This document shows, one piece after another, positions 27,474-37,600 of a stretch of 64,000 nucleotides of DNA; positions within the stretch are counted from its first letter, which is position 1, and the number at the start of each line of letters is the position of its first letter. The stretch spans positions 98,015 through 162,014 of the forward strand of contig CALVIG010000001.1 in the NCBI GenBank assembly GCA_944329425.1, read 5' to 3'. This stretch comes from an uncultured Bacilli bacterium. GTDB lineage: Bacteria > Bacillota_I > Bacilli_A > RF39 > UBA660. Below the pieces are notes generated by a model that did not search any database, had not been told where the DNA came from, and saw only the letters and a program-made list of their open reading frames with translations. A program made the translations under genes and the position numbers.

Positions 27474-28424
27474 GTTTATTTTTTTTATTCTTTGATTTTC
27501 ATATGTTTCAATAAGCTCAGGTATCTTTTCTATTAAATCCTTTTTTATATCAAATATTCCTATTACATTTAAGCTTTGTTCAAAAGTAAAATCTGCTAAA
27601 TTCTTATTAAAAGTATTAATGTTTTCACTAAAAGAAAAATCATCTTTTACCATATTATACATGTATATTGCAAGCGGAAAGCCTAACATATAGTTCATCA
27701 TTTTTTCAATCTTATAGAAATCTTCTTGTTTAATCATTTCTAATGAGTAGTAATCAGTTTCCCCTTTAAAAGTAACATCTTTACGAGATAATAAAGCCGA
27801 AAGTATGGTTAAATACTTTTTTGAGTCTTCATAAAGTAATTTCATTCTCCAACTTTTCATAAACTTAACTTCACGCTCATAACCAATGCCACTTAAATAA
27901 TCATAAGATTGAAGTTCAACATATAAAGCTGATGCTTCTGATAAAATGTTTTTTACTTTTTCATCACTGGTTTTATTTGCAGCATGGCCAAACTCATGAA
28001 TCATTATTAATAAATCCATGGCAAAACCACTATTAGGAAAGACAATGTCACCATTATCTTTGTTTATTTGACCATGTCCTTTTAAATAACTAGATATTTT
28101 CTTAAAATCCAACGTTGCATCAAAAGGATTTACAACCCCGTTTCTAACAAACTTTTCTACGTCCACGTTATAATTAATTTGTTTAAAAAAATCATCACTA
28201 ATCTTAATTTTGGTAATAAAATCAGCTTTAGATAATTCACCTGCTTTGGGAATGAAAAATTTAATTCCGTCATACCATGGTTCTAAACCGTTTTTAAGAA
28301 AGTAAACAACCTTATAAAACATTTTTAGATTATCATATTCAAAAGTATCAACACCAACTTTTTTCCGTTCAAACATGTAATTTTCATAATCTTTGCAGGC
28401 ATTATCTATTTCTGCTTTAGTCAT
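27471..28424 (-). CDS. HEFGH zinc metallopeptidase-like protein
   Basis: A 317-aa soluble protein with MIHEFGHAAN near residue 141 (HExxH zinc motif) and a downstream glutamate-rich helix LSEASALYVELQSY that could give the third ligand. This is the arrangement of the M3 oligopeptidase-like gluzincins, but the protein is about half the usual M3 length. No signal peptide is visible, so it is probably cytoplasmic. The substrate is unknown. The trmL gene lies 14 bases upstream and ends before this ATG, so the two may be co-transcribed. Confidence 0.72.
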   Translation of the reverse strand: MTKAEIDNACKDYENYMFERKKVGVDTFEYDNLKMFYKVVYFLKNGLEPWYDGIKFFIPKAGELSKADFITKIKISDDFFKQINYNVDVEKFVRNGVVNPFDATLDFKKISSYLKGHGQINKDNGDIVFPNSGFAMDLLIMIHEFGHAANKTSDEKVKNILSEASALYVELQSYDYLSGIGYEREVKFMKSWRMKLLYEDSKKYLTILSALLSRKDVTFKGETDYYSLEMIKQEDFYKIEKMMNYMLGFPLAIYMYNMVKDDFSFSENINTFNKNLADFTFEQSLNVIGIFDIKKDLIEKIPELIETYENQRIKKIN

Positions 28425-28438
28425 AAAATCACCACTTT

Positions 28439-28963
28439 TTACTTACTGGAATCTATTCCTGTTTCTATATAATCTTCACCCTTAAAAGGTTCAGTTCTCA
28501 ACAAATCAGGATAATTTTGTTGTCTTAAAACTTCATATACCATAATTGCAGCGCAATTGGATAAATTAAGTGCCCTAACTTTATCTGTCATCGGTATCCT
28601 AAGACAATGGTCTAAATCATCTTTTAGTATTTCAAGTGGTATTCCACTACTTTCTTTACCAAAAACCAGATAAATATTTTCATCTTTATTGCTATAATTA
28701 AAAGAAGTATGTGGTTTTTTACCATACCTAGTTAAATAATAATACGTACCCTGGTTCCTTTTTTTAAAATCATCCCAATTTTCATAAACCGTATAATCAC
28801 AATCTTTTATGTAATTAGCACCACTTCTTTTTATGCAACTTTCATCCAAAGAAAAACCAAGAGGTTTAATTAAGTGAAGTTTAGTATTGGTTGCAACACA
28901 AGTACGCATTATGTTTCCTGTATTTCCTGGAATTTCTGGTTCAAACAAAACTACGTTAATCAC
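28439..28963 (-). CDS. trmL: tRNA (cytidine/uridine-34-2'-O)-methyltransferase TrmL
   Basis: A 174-aa SPOUT-class methyltransferase that 2'-O-methylates the wobble base of tRNA-Leu. It begins INVVLFEPEIPGNTGNIMRTC and contains LIKPLGFSLD, YLVFGKESSGIP, and the C-terminal IPMTDKVRALNLSNCAAIMVYEVLRQ, the trefoil-knot SAM-binding motifs. The first eight bases overlap the end of the upstream gene. Confidence 0.95.
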   Translation of the reverse strand: MINVVLFEPEIPGNTGNIMRTCVATNTKLHLIKPLGFSLDESCIKRSGANYIKDCDYTVYENWDDFKKRNQGTYYYLTRYGKKPHTSFNYSNKDENIYLVFGKESSGIPLEILKDDLDHCLRIPMTDKVRALNLSNCAAIMVYEVLRQQNYPDLLRTEPFKGEDYIETGIDSSK

Positions 28964-29414
28964 TTATTACACTTCTTTCTTTTAAAACGTTTATTATCTC
29001 ATCACTACTTTTTAAAGTTGTACAATCTATCATATCAGATATTTGCCCATCTTTGTAAAATACAAGTTCGGGTGCATTTTGATAAATTGGATCTACTATA
29101 ACGGAATCATTTATGTTTATGTATATTATTTCGTTTTCTAAATTATATTTTTTTATAACCGTTTTAAACTCTTTTTCAAATGTATATAACGAATCATCAC
29201 TACTGTTAGATACATAAATAATGGTATTTGGTTGTTCAACAACATGAGTAGCTATTTCTTCATACCTTATTTCCGTTAAATAGCCCTTCATTCCTGAAGT
29301 AGATAACAGATTTTGCTTTCTGTTTTCGTTTAATTTAAGTGCTATAAAAAGCACCATAAGAGTTACTAGACATATTGCTATTAATAATATTGTTTTTTTA
29401 GTTTTTTCTTTCAT
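28956..29414 (-). CDS. Membrane-anchored thioredoxin-like protein without CxxC
   Basis: A 152-aa protein with one N-terminal membrane helix (about residues 9-27) and an extracellular thioredoxin-fold-like part: strand NTIIYVSNSSDDSL, helix, strand EIIYININD, then APELVFYKDGQISD (the cis-Pro/strand region of thioredoxins). The active-site cysteines are missing, with SNSSDDS in that position, so redox activity is unlikely. It resembles bacteriocin-transport accessory-type proteins. ATG 29414 has GGAGGG seven bases upstream. It overlaps trmL by eight bases. Confidence 0.65.
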   Translation of the reverse strand: MKEKTKKTILLIAICLVTLMVLFIALKLNENRKQNLLSTSGMKGYLTEIRYEEIATHVVEQPNTIIYVSNSSDDSLYTFEKEFKTVIKKYNLENEIIYININDSVIVDPIYQNAPELVFYKDGQISDMIDCTTLKSSDEIINVLKERSVISD

Positions 29415-29483
29415 AAACAAGCCCTCCTAATATATTTATATTTTAACATATTTATTAAAATGATAAAATATAAATTTTCACAT

Positions 29484-29513
29484 AAAAACAAAAGAATATT
29501 AAATATTCTTTTG
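29484..29513 (-). terminator. Terminator of the type VII secretion operon
   Basis: CAAAAGAATAT (29489-29499) pairs with ATATTCTTTTG (29503-29513), followed by a U-tract in the minus-strand transcript, directly after the essC stop. Confidence 0.85.
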
Positions 29514-32500
29514 CTAATTTAATTCTAACACATCTGAATCGTCTTGTTCCAAAACATTAAAATCTGAAATATACTTAGCCAAAATAGGTTTACCACGCTT
29601 AATTACAAAGCAAAAATCATCTTCAATGCTTTCTTTCACTTCATCAGTTCTAACTGATAATTTAAACGTAAATTGATCATCTATACCATTACCTATCCAT
29701 AATCCTTCACCAGAATTAAAATTATCTTTAAACCATGAATCGTATTCAACTTTCTTCACTTTATCAATACTATCAAAAATAACAAAACTAAGTATTTCTA
29801 TGCTCTTAGATTTAAGCAATAAATCACTTAACTTATTCTTGTTTTCATCATTCAATTTGTTTTTGAATTCTTCTATTCCACTTATTATGATCAATAATTT
29901 TTTTTGATTAGAAAGAATTGATAAATTGTAATTATTTTGAATATATAGATTATAGCAATCTACCACATACTTATATATTTTTTCAAAAAAACCATTAAAA
30001 TCTTTTTCTTCATATAATATTCCGGATTTAACTTTGTTATCAATATCCATGTCATTACAATTTAAAACCATCGTTTGAAAACATTTTTTTAATTTAGATT
30101 GGCTAATAAATGCATTAAAGAAATTAGTCATTATTGAAACTTCATTTGCCGAAATTGTATTTATTAAATTTTTGGTAAAATCATAAGTAGAAATATCTAA
30201 AGATTTTTTTTCTATACCAATTATCATATTTGAAGAATTTGCATCAAAAGCATTTTTTACTGACTTATATGTAACAATTTTAGGCAAAACAGGAATCATT
30301 TTTGCTTTAACGCTATATTTACCATTATCTAATTTGATTTTTTCTGTTATTATTTCATTAATCTTATCCTGCACATCTATTGAAGCTGTTTGAAATTCAT
30401 AAACACTATCGGTTTTTATTATTCCTCTACCAAAAAGTTTGGAAGGAAAGCTTTTGCTAATGTTGCCTAAAATACTTGTGTAATCATCTTCATTATTTTG
30501 CTGTAAGCAAAATATTTGTGAATAGTTTTGTTTCAATTTGAATCTCATTCCGTTTGGAGTGTTACAGGTAGTAATAAAATAAATTCCATATTTAGAACAC
30601 TCCCTAGTAATAATGTTTAAGGTGTCTTCATACTCCTCATACGTATCTTGGTACGCTTCATAATTATTAAGAATAACAATTATGGTTGAAAGTTTATTTC
30701 CGCTTTTTAGATTATAATTAAAGAAGTTACCTCCGTAATTTTGTAATAGAGACTTTCTTTGTTCCATAAAAGTATTTAACATTTTATATAAATTAATAAT
30801 TTTTTCTTGATCATCAATTTTAACAACATCACCAACAAAAGGAGATCCATTAAAAACATTTAATATCTCAGCCCCAAAATCCATAATATAAAAATTAATA
30901 TCACTAGGTGTATACAACTTCATTGATTCGTATATCAAAGTCATTATAAAATTTTCTTTTCCAGAGCCTGGAGAGCCATAGACTAAGGCGTTACCTTTTT
31001 CACTAACCGGTACAGTAAGTAAACTTTGTTTTTGTTGCTGTGGAATATCATATTCTCCTACTGGCAACTCTATTATGCCTTGTTTTGGCTTGAAACTATA
31101 TTTATTAACTAACGTATCAATTTTAATAAAACTAGGAATTTTATCCAACCATAATGGTTTACATTTTATTTTTTGTTCTGTTGCAATATCAGCTAAATAA
31201 TTAACAATATTAGATAATTCTTCACCATATTTTTTATCGTTTACTACGTTTTTATTTTCTCTAGTTTCAACGTTTCTAATTACTTGCCCAATATTGTTTA
31301 TAAAACTTATTGATGTGTCTATTGGCTTTTTTGTTTTTTCTTTTGGTATATACTTTCCACCGGCCCAAGCAGCTTGGCCCAAAGTAAATACTTCATTATA
31401 ACCAACTTGAAAATAAAACCGCCCGGTTTGTTTTAAATAAGCCGCATCTGGGCACTTTATTACTTCGTTTGAATCTTCTTTATCTTGAACTCTCAAACAC
31501 ACCCTAAACCTAGTATTAGACCATATTTGTGGGTCAACAACACCACTAGGCTTTTGAGTTGCAAGAATTAAATGCACCCCTAAAGATCTACCGATACGCG
31601 CCGTTGAAATAAGTTGATCCATAAACTCAGGCTGCTGTGTTTTAAGTTCAGCAAACTCATCAGATATTATAAATAAATGTGAAACAGGTTCATCAATTTT
31701 ACCTTCCCTATAAAGTCTTTGATATTTATAAATATCTACGGTACTTTCTCCGTTTTTATCTCTAGCCATGTTAAATAAACGTTGTCTTCTTTTAAGCTCA
31801 CTTTCTATTGATGAAATACTCCTTTTTATTTCACTAGCATCAAGATTCGTTATGGTACCGACTAAATGTGGTAATTTCTTACCAGAGCCCGCATTTTCAA
31901 AAGCTCCAGCAAGTCCTCCACCTTTATAATCAATAAGTATAAATTGTACTTCTAGCGGGTTATAATTTACCGCAAGGGATAATATATAAGTAATTATAAA
32001 CTCTGATTTACCAGAACCAGTCATACCAGCAACCAAACCATGAGGACCATGATATTTTTCATGTAAATCAATGTACTGCAATTCATTGTTCCTACCATAT
32101 CCAACTTGTGTTGCAAGAGTTTCCATAGGATTGCTTTTCTCCCATCTGTTAGGTGAATTTAACTGTTCTACCCGACCAACATCGTACATTTCCAAAAACC
32201 CAACTTTATCAGGTATTTTAGAACTGCTATTGTCCCCGGTTTCAATTGGAATGTTAGACAAAATTTTGTAACATTCATTATAATTAATTCCGCTCATTAA
32301 ATCAATTCTAAATTTTTGATTCTCCTCGTTAATAACGTTTCGAAGTAATTCCCCAGTATTAAGATCCACCTTAATAAAACTTTTACACTGTTCTGGTAAA
32401 GTCGAAATGTTATCATTTGAAATTATGAATGAAAAACCATAATTTTCCTTAGTTTTAAGGAAATTTTCTATAAAAGTTTGACTTCTTATCGTTTTAAAAG

Positions 32501-34172
32501 AATCAGTTATAATTAAATAAATTCTGTCATAAATATGTGGATTAGAATCTTTTTTTACAGAATCTTTTCTTGAGTTAAATATTTTTTCTAAGTAAGAACA
32601 TACCGTTCCATATTCCTCGTTTTTAGAAGCAAAAAAACGAATTTTTTTATCATCACTAAAACAGTATGGTAAATTTTTAATGTTTTCCCAAGTATTTTTT
32701 TTATCGTTATCAGTTAAAATAACGATCTTTAAATCAGCATAGCTATGAAAAGTTATTATTTCAAAAATGATTTTCTTTAAATATTCACTTCTATTATTAT
32801 ATTGACCCACTATAGAAGATATGTGATCATCTAAAAAAGAATATATTACCGGAACATCTTTTAATATCTTAGGTTCCCTACTCAACTTGTCAGCAACATC
32901 TTTTAATTCATCTTCTACCATTGAAAATTGTTCTTCTGGATACGTTATTTTAAGCTTCATTGGATAACTTCCAAGACCTAAACTAACTTTAAGAAAATCT
33001 TCATCTTCTATTCTTTTTTGCCATAAAATCGGATTCTTTTCCAAAATAATTTTACTACATTCTTGTAAACTTGGGTAACTTCTTTTTAATATATTTGTTT
33101 GATTAACTAATTCATCCTGTATATTTTTTCTTTTAATTTCTATATATTTTGTATATTTATTTTTTCTTTCTTTTTCTTTTTTCTTTCTTCGTCTATTTTG
33201 ATACTTTCTAGTAAATGTCGGCCATAAAAGAGTTGAAGCAACCATTGCACCAGACATAACAATTGAAGGTAACGCACTCATAAGTGAACTATTCCCACTT
33301 CTTAAATTAGCAATTGAAGTAAAAGCCATAACCATCGATGACATACTCATCGTAAGCATGGGACCAATGGTCAAAATGACGGGCATATCATTTTCAGCTT
33401 CTTTTGCGGGAGGAACATCTATTTTTATTTCTTTTTCCTTTATTTCAGATAAAAAACGAGGAGTTTTATGAAAATAATCTTCATCTTTGTACCACTTCAT
33501 GTCAAGGTCTTCATCTGCTTCTTTATAACCTTCCTCATAGTTGTTATCGAAATTTGCTTTTGTAAGACCATTTACTGCTAATTTATCCCCATAATAATAT
33601 ATGTTTATTTTAGCATTGAATTGGTGTTTCATATAAACTATCTTTAAACCATTTAAAAATATAATATCCCCATATTCTAAAGATTTTTTATCATATACTC
33701 TTAAGTTATTAACATAAACGCCATATCTTTTAGAAATTGCATATAAATAATACTTTCCATCCTCATAAACCAATTTAGCATGCTGATTATCTAAAATCCC
33801 AAAAACTATATTATTATCTTGCGACATACCAATGGTAATAATTTTATTATCATTAGGATTAATGTAATATTCAACTGATTTTTCATCACAAGAAGGAGCA
33901 CAATAAATAAGCATTACTTCATCAGTAGCTGCCTTCTTAATAGAATAAAAAGAATATTCTTTTAAATCAAAACTAGGGGTATAATCACCTTTAAAAACAC
34001 AATAAAACTCTTGGTTACTAACAAGTTTCCAAGCACCATTTTCTGCCGTTATATTAAGTAGGTTAACTTCTTTACCACTTTCATCATAATCCGTAACCCA
34101 AAAGTTTCCAGATGGAACATCTGGAATATCAAAACTTCTTATCCTATCGTTTTTTATTAATTGTACCCGCAT
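29514..34172 (-). CDS. essC: Type VII secretion ATPase EssC (FtsK/SpoIIIE family)
   Basis: The 1552-aa motor of a Firmicutes T7SS. Residues 1 to about 220 hold FHA-like modules (ISKRYGVYVNNLRVYDK). Two membrane helices lie at about 264-318, then the tandem ATPases. The first has Walker A AGMTGSGKSEF near 719, IDYKGGGLAGAFE, Walker B IISDEFAEL near 840 and ATQKPSGVVDP. The second has YGSPGSGKENF near 1066. A third, C-terminal FtsK-like module (about 1280-1550) lacks a recognisable Walker A, as in other EssC proteins. It recognises WXG100 and effector substrates and drives export. It is the last gene of the operon, unlike many clusters where effectors follow essC. Confidence 0.95.
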   Translation of the reverse strand: MRVQLIKNDRIRSFDIPDVPSGNFWVTDYDESGKEVNLLNITAENGAWKLVSNQEFYCVFKGDYTPSFDLKEYSFYSIKKAATDEVMLIYCAPSCDEKSVEYYINPNDNKIITIGMSQDNNIVFGILDNQHAKLVYEDGKYYLYAISKRYGVYVNNLRVYDKKSLEYGDIIFLNGLKIVYMKHQFNAKINIYYYGDKLAVNGLTKANFDNNYEEGYKEADEDLDMKWYKDEDYFHKTPRFLSEIKEKEIKIDVPPAKEAENDMPVILTIGPMLTMSMSSMVMAFTSIANLRSGNSSLMSALPSIVMSGAMVASTLLWPTFTRKYQNRRRKKKEKERKNKYTKYIEIKRKNIQDELVNQTNILKRSYPSLQECSKIILEKNPILWQKRIEDEDFLKVSLGLGSYPMKLKITYPEEQFSMVEDELKDVADKLSREPKILKDVPVIYSFLDDHISSIVGQYNNRSEYLKKIIFEIITFHSYADLKIVILTDNDKKNTWENIKNLPYCFSDDKKIRFFASKNEEYGTVCSYLEKIFNSRKDSVKKDSNPHIYDRIYLIITDSFKTIRSQTFIENFLKTKENYGFSFIISNDNISTLPEQCKSFIKVDLNTGELLRNVINEENQKFRIDLMSGINYNECYKILSNIPIETGDNSSSKIPDKVGFLEMYDVGRVEQLNSPNRWEKSNPMETLATQVGYGRNNELQYIDLHEKYHGPHGLVAGMTGSGKSEFIITYILSLAVNYNPLEVQFILIDYKGGGLAGAFENAGSGKKLPHLVGTITNLDASEIKRSISSIESELKRRQRLFNMARDKNGESTVDIYKYQRLYREGKIDEPVSHLFIISDEFAELKTQQPEFMDQLISTARIGRSLGVHLILATQKPSGVVDPQIWSNTRFRVCLRVQDKEDSNEVIKCPDAAYLKQTGRFYFQVGYNEVFTLGQAAWAGGKYIPKEKTKKPIDTSISFINNIGQVIRNVETRENKNVVNDKKYGEELSNIVNYLADIATEQKIKCKPLWLDKIPSFIKIDTLVNKYSFKPKQGIIELPVGEYDIPQQQKQSLLTVPVSEKGNALVYGSPGSGKENFIMTLIYESMKLYTPSDINFYIMDFGAEILNVFNGSPFVGDVVKIDDQEKIINLYKMLNTFMEQRKSLLQNYGGNFFNYNLKSGNKLSTIIVILNNYEAYQDTYEEYEDTLNIITRECSKYGIYFITTCNTPNGMRFKLKQNYSQIFCLQQNNEDDYTSILGNISKSFPSKLFGRGIIKTDSVYEFQTASIDVQDKINEIITEKIKLDNGKYSVKAKMIPVLPKIVTYKSVKNAFDANSSNMIIGIEKKSLDISTYDFTKNLINTISANEVSIMTNFFNAFISQSKLKKCFQTMVLNCNDMDIDNKVKSGILYEEKDFNGFFEKIYKYVVDCYNLYIQNNYNLSILSNQKKLLIIISGIEEFKNKLNDENKNKLSDLLLKSKSIEILSFVIFDSIDKVKKVEYDSWFKDNFNSGEGLWIGNGIDDQFTFKLSVRTDEVKESIEDDFCFVIKRGKPILAKYISDFNVLEQDDSDVLELN

Positions 34173-34198
34173 TTTTATTCACCTCTGACTTCTTAATT

Positions 34199-34600
34199 CT
34201 AAATCTTATTTTGACAATTATTTAAGCTTTTTTTATATTTATTTCCAATTTCAGTAGTATAACCAATATAATATATTCTCTCAATTTGTTCGTGATTAAA
34301 TATAATAGGTGCAATTTCTCCTATTCCATTTGGATATACGCATCCAATATAATCATAATTTTCACCATTTTGATTATAATTATATCCTATTATCATAATA
34401 GTATCACTTGAAATATTTAATCTCACACAAGTTCCAATTATTAAATATTTATTAAACGCAATAGAATTTAAATTTTTAATTTTTTCATTCATTTCTGAAT
34501 CTAGTTGATCAAAAGTTACTTTTTTTCCTCCATATTTAATTTGAGAATTCGATAAATCCATTTGTTCTTCGTTCTGTCTCTCAACTAAATTTTCATTCAT
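34199..34600 (-). CDS. DUF4176-family protein, copy 2
   Basis: A 133-aa protein whose C-terminal 90 residues match DUF4176: GTCVRLNISSDTIMIIGYN, YDYIGCVYPNGIG, IFNHEQIERIYYIGYT. It is a paralogue of the gene at 38157-38480, with about 40 extra N-terminal residues. DUF4176 proteins accompany LXG-type T7SS effectors and are considered effector partners. It lies immediately downstream of the effector gene, the slot where an immunity gene is usually found, so an immunity-like role is a possibility I cannot test here. Confidence 0.8.
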   Translation of the reverse strand: MNENLVERQNEEQMDLSNSQIKYGGKKVTFDQLDSEMNEKIKNLNSIAFNKYLIIGTCVRLNISSDTIMIIGYNYNQNGENYDYIGCVYPNGIGEIAPIIFNHEQIERIYYIGYTTEIGNKYKKSLNNCQNKI

Positions 34601-34609
34601 TTTTTCCTC

Positions 34610-37600
34610 CTATATCCAAGTTTTATTATTTATTATGTAATCAGCATATTGACTAATTGAATTAATATTTTTACCTGTTTTATTATAAATTTGTTTTAGT
34701 ATATTTTGATTTTTATAATTTTGCATAGCGAATAGTATAACTCTATCCGGATACTTACCAGAACTTTTTAATTTAATAACTTCATCGTATTCATTCTTAG
34801 GCAAATTTTGACTACTTAAAATATTTGAAATTATTTTCGATGCTTGTTGTTCACTATTTTGATAAGCTCCTTTAACCATATGTTTTGCCACGTTAGTTTT
34901 AAGTCTATTAGGATCTAAGCCTTCAGAACCACCTGGAAATCTAGTCCTATCTAAAGCATCTGCATCTTTAAGTATTGGAGCTAATTGTTCTATTTCTTTA
35001 ATATCTGATAAATTTGTTATACCATACTTTTTACATACACTAACTATATTATTTTCATTTAAAGTTTTTTCATGTAACTCTATAATTGCTTTTATTTTAT
35101 TTAAATCATCTAAAGAATATTTATTAGACAAATCATCTCCTGCCCATATTGCGCTTTTTGTAGAATGTCCAGTATGCGAAATTCCAAGATTTTCATACTT
35201 TAAATTCTCTACTACTCCGACGTCATGATATATAGCACAATCTTTTATGATACTTTGTTGTAAAGGAGTTAAATTCAACTTTTTCGCTATATACATTGCA
35301 TACTTCGTAACATTTTCAACATGTTCATAATCATGATAAGCAATTGATTTTTTTCCATCATATAATTTCTTTGTATGCATTTCAGTAATTGCAGAATCTA
35401 TTTTTTTATCAAGTCCAGTTCTTTTTATTTCTTGATTAATATATTCAATACTAAGACCATTTTTATTAGCACCAAATAAATTAACATATGATAATCCTAA
35501 TTCATCTGGAGGGAAACATACAGTTTCAAACACAATTCTATTAGTTTTAGGATCTATAAATGCATCTACTGTCACTTGTTTACAATTTGGTTTAAGGAGC
35601 ATTTCTCCAAGGGCATATCTATTAGATATAGAATCAATATAAGTTCCACATCCCGGAAGAATGTAAGTTCTTACTTCAATTTTACTATTTGGATTTTCAG
35701 AATACTTGGTTTTTTTAGTAGGGGGAATAGTACGAGACGAAAAAGAAGAATCAGTTATCTCAATACCTTTAGATGCATTTAATAAATCCATTACTTCTTT
35801 AGAATTGGCTCCATATTTATTAATAGCAGCAATAATATTATCTGTTTGATAAACCGTATTCATTGAACTATAATAAGAAACACCTTCAATAACTGTATCA
35901 TTTGAAAATTCTTCCATAGTCATATTCATAGTATCTATAAATGACTCTCCTTCAATCTTAGTTCTTGGACTACCAATATTATTTTTAGCATTATTAATAG
36001 TATTTTCCAAAGTAGGTAAATCTTCCCACTCATTCAAAAAATATCTTGGTTGATTATCAACCCACCTATAAATATCTCCTCCCTTTTTTCCTCGTAGATA
36101 AGCTGCAATTTCATACCCACCACATTCTTGAAATTGAAAAAACGTGGCTCTTTGATTATCACTTAAATTTATTTTACTAAATTTACTTTTTATTTTTTGC
36201 AGATTTAATAAATCTGTTTTATTTAAATAAGGCTGAGCTATTTGCTCTAACCCTGCACTGTTAAATTGTAAACCTTTTCCAAGCTTTAAACTACCAGTAT
36301 CAATACCATTTCTTTTTAATACAGAAATATAATATAAATTAGGATCACCCATTTCAATAGCAAGATCAAAGTCTGTAGAAGTTTCATCAATAGATACTTT
36401 AATATTATTATCTTCAAGTATTTTTTTGATGTTTATTGGTTTATCTCTATTTTCTGTTATATATTTATAAATTTTAGAACTAATTTCTTTTGAGTCAAAA
36501 GAAGGTTGATTTATTTTAATATCATTAGTATTAACACTTTTGTTTTCTATGGACTGATTATTTTTACTCAAAATTTTTTCTAATTCAGATAATCTATCCA
36601 TATTTTTTTTATATCTGTTGTTAGTTCCATACTTATTACCATTTACTTCATAAAAACGTTTACTATATAACCCCTCTTCTGAATTTTTCCAATTCATTAA
36701 TTCATCATATTCTTTTTTTATATAATCTAAATTAGCATTAGCATTGATATCTTTACTATTAAAAGATATTTCGACTTTCTTAGAATTCACACCTTTTATT
36801 GATTTTTTAACATCATCACTACCTAAATCAATATTATTAGTTGCTTTAATAACATCACCAGCATCTATATTTCTTACTGCTTTAATGGTGTCAACGCCAT
36901 CTGACATACCAGATAACACAACAGAAGTAACAAGGGATTCTATTATTGCTTCTTTTCCTCCTGCTTGCTCATAACAATAACTTAATTTATCTTTATAATT
37001 TTCAAAATAAATGGTATTACCATTATTATCGACTATTTGGTTATCCATAAAAAGTGAATCTAAAACTATATTACTACCATCTTGTGAAACAGCACAAAAA
37101 GCTTCATATCCCATTTTCCCGCCAAAGGCAAATAAATTTTTTGCTGCTGATTTACCTATTGTAGCTTTTAAAACTTGATCTCCTTTTGCTCCAGCGGCAA
37201 AGAAAACTCCATCAAGGGCACCTGCTAACCCACCTTTTACAATGCTTTCAAAATATCCATTGTTTTCATCTTGAAAATTCTCTTCTATATGGTTACCTGC
37301 TTTAGATATTCCATATAACACCGAAGGAGGAATGGCGCCTTGTGTTAATGATGATACTACTACAGCACCAACAACAATACCAACTTCATTACCTATAGAA
37401 CGTACGGCATCAAATGCATACGCGTTTTCAGACAAATATGCACCAACGTCACTTTCTTGATAAAAAGAATCAAACTTATTTTTTACATACTGAGTTGAAA
37501 CAACATCCCTGGTACTTTCACGTATTATATCAGCTTGTTTTTCGGTAAAATCATCATCAACTGCTAAGCGTACTTGACAATAACATTCTGATACCACAGT

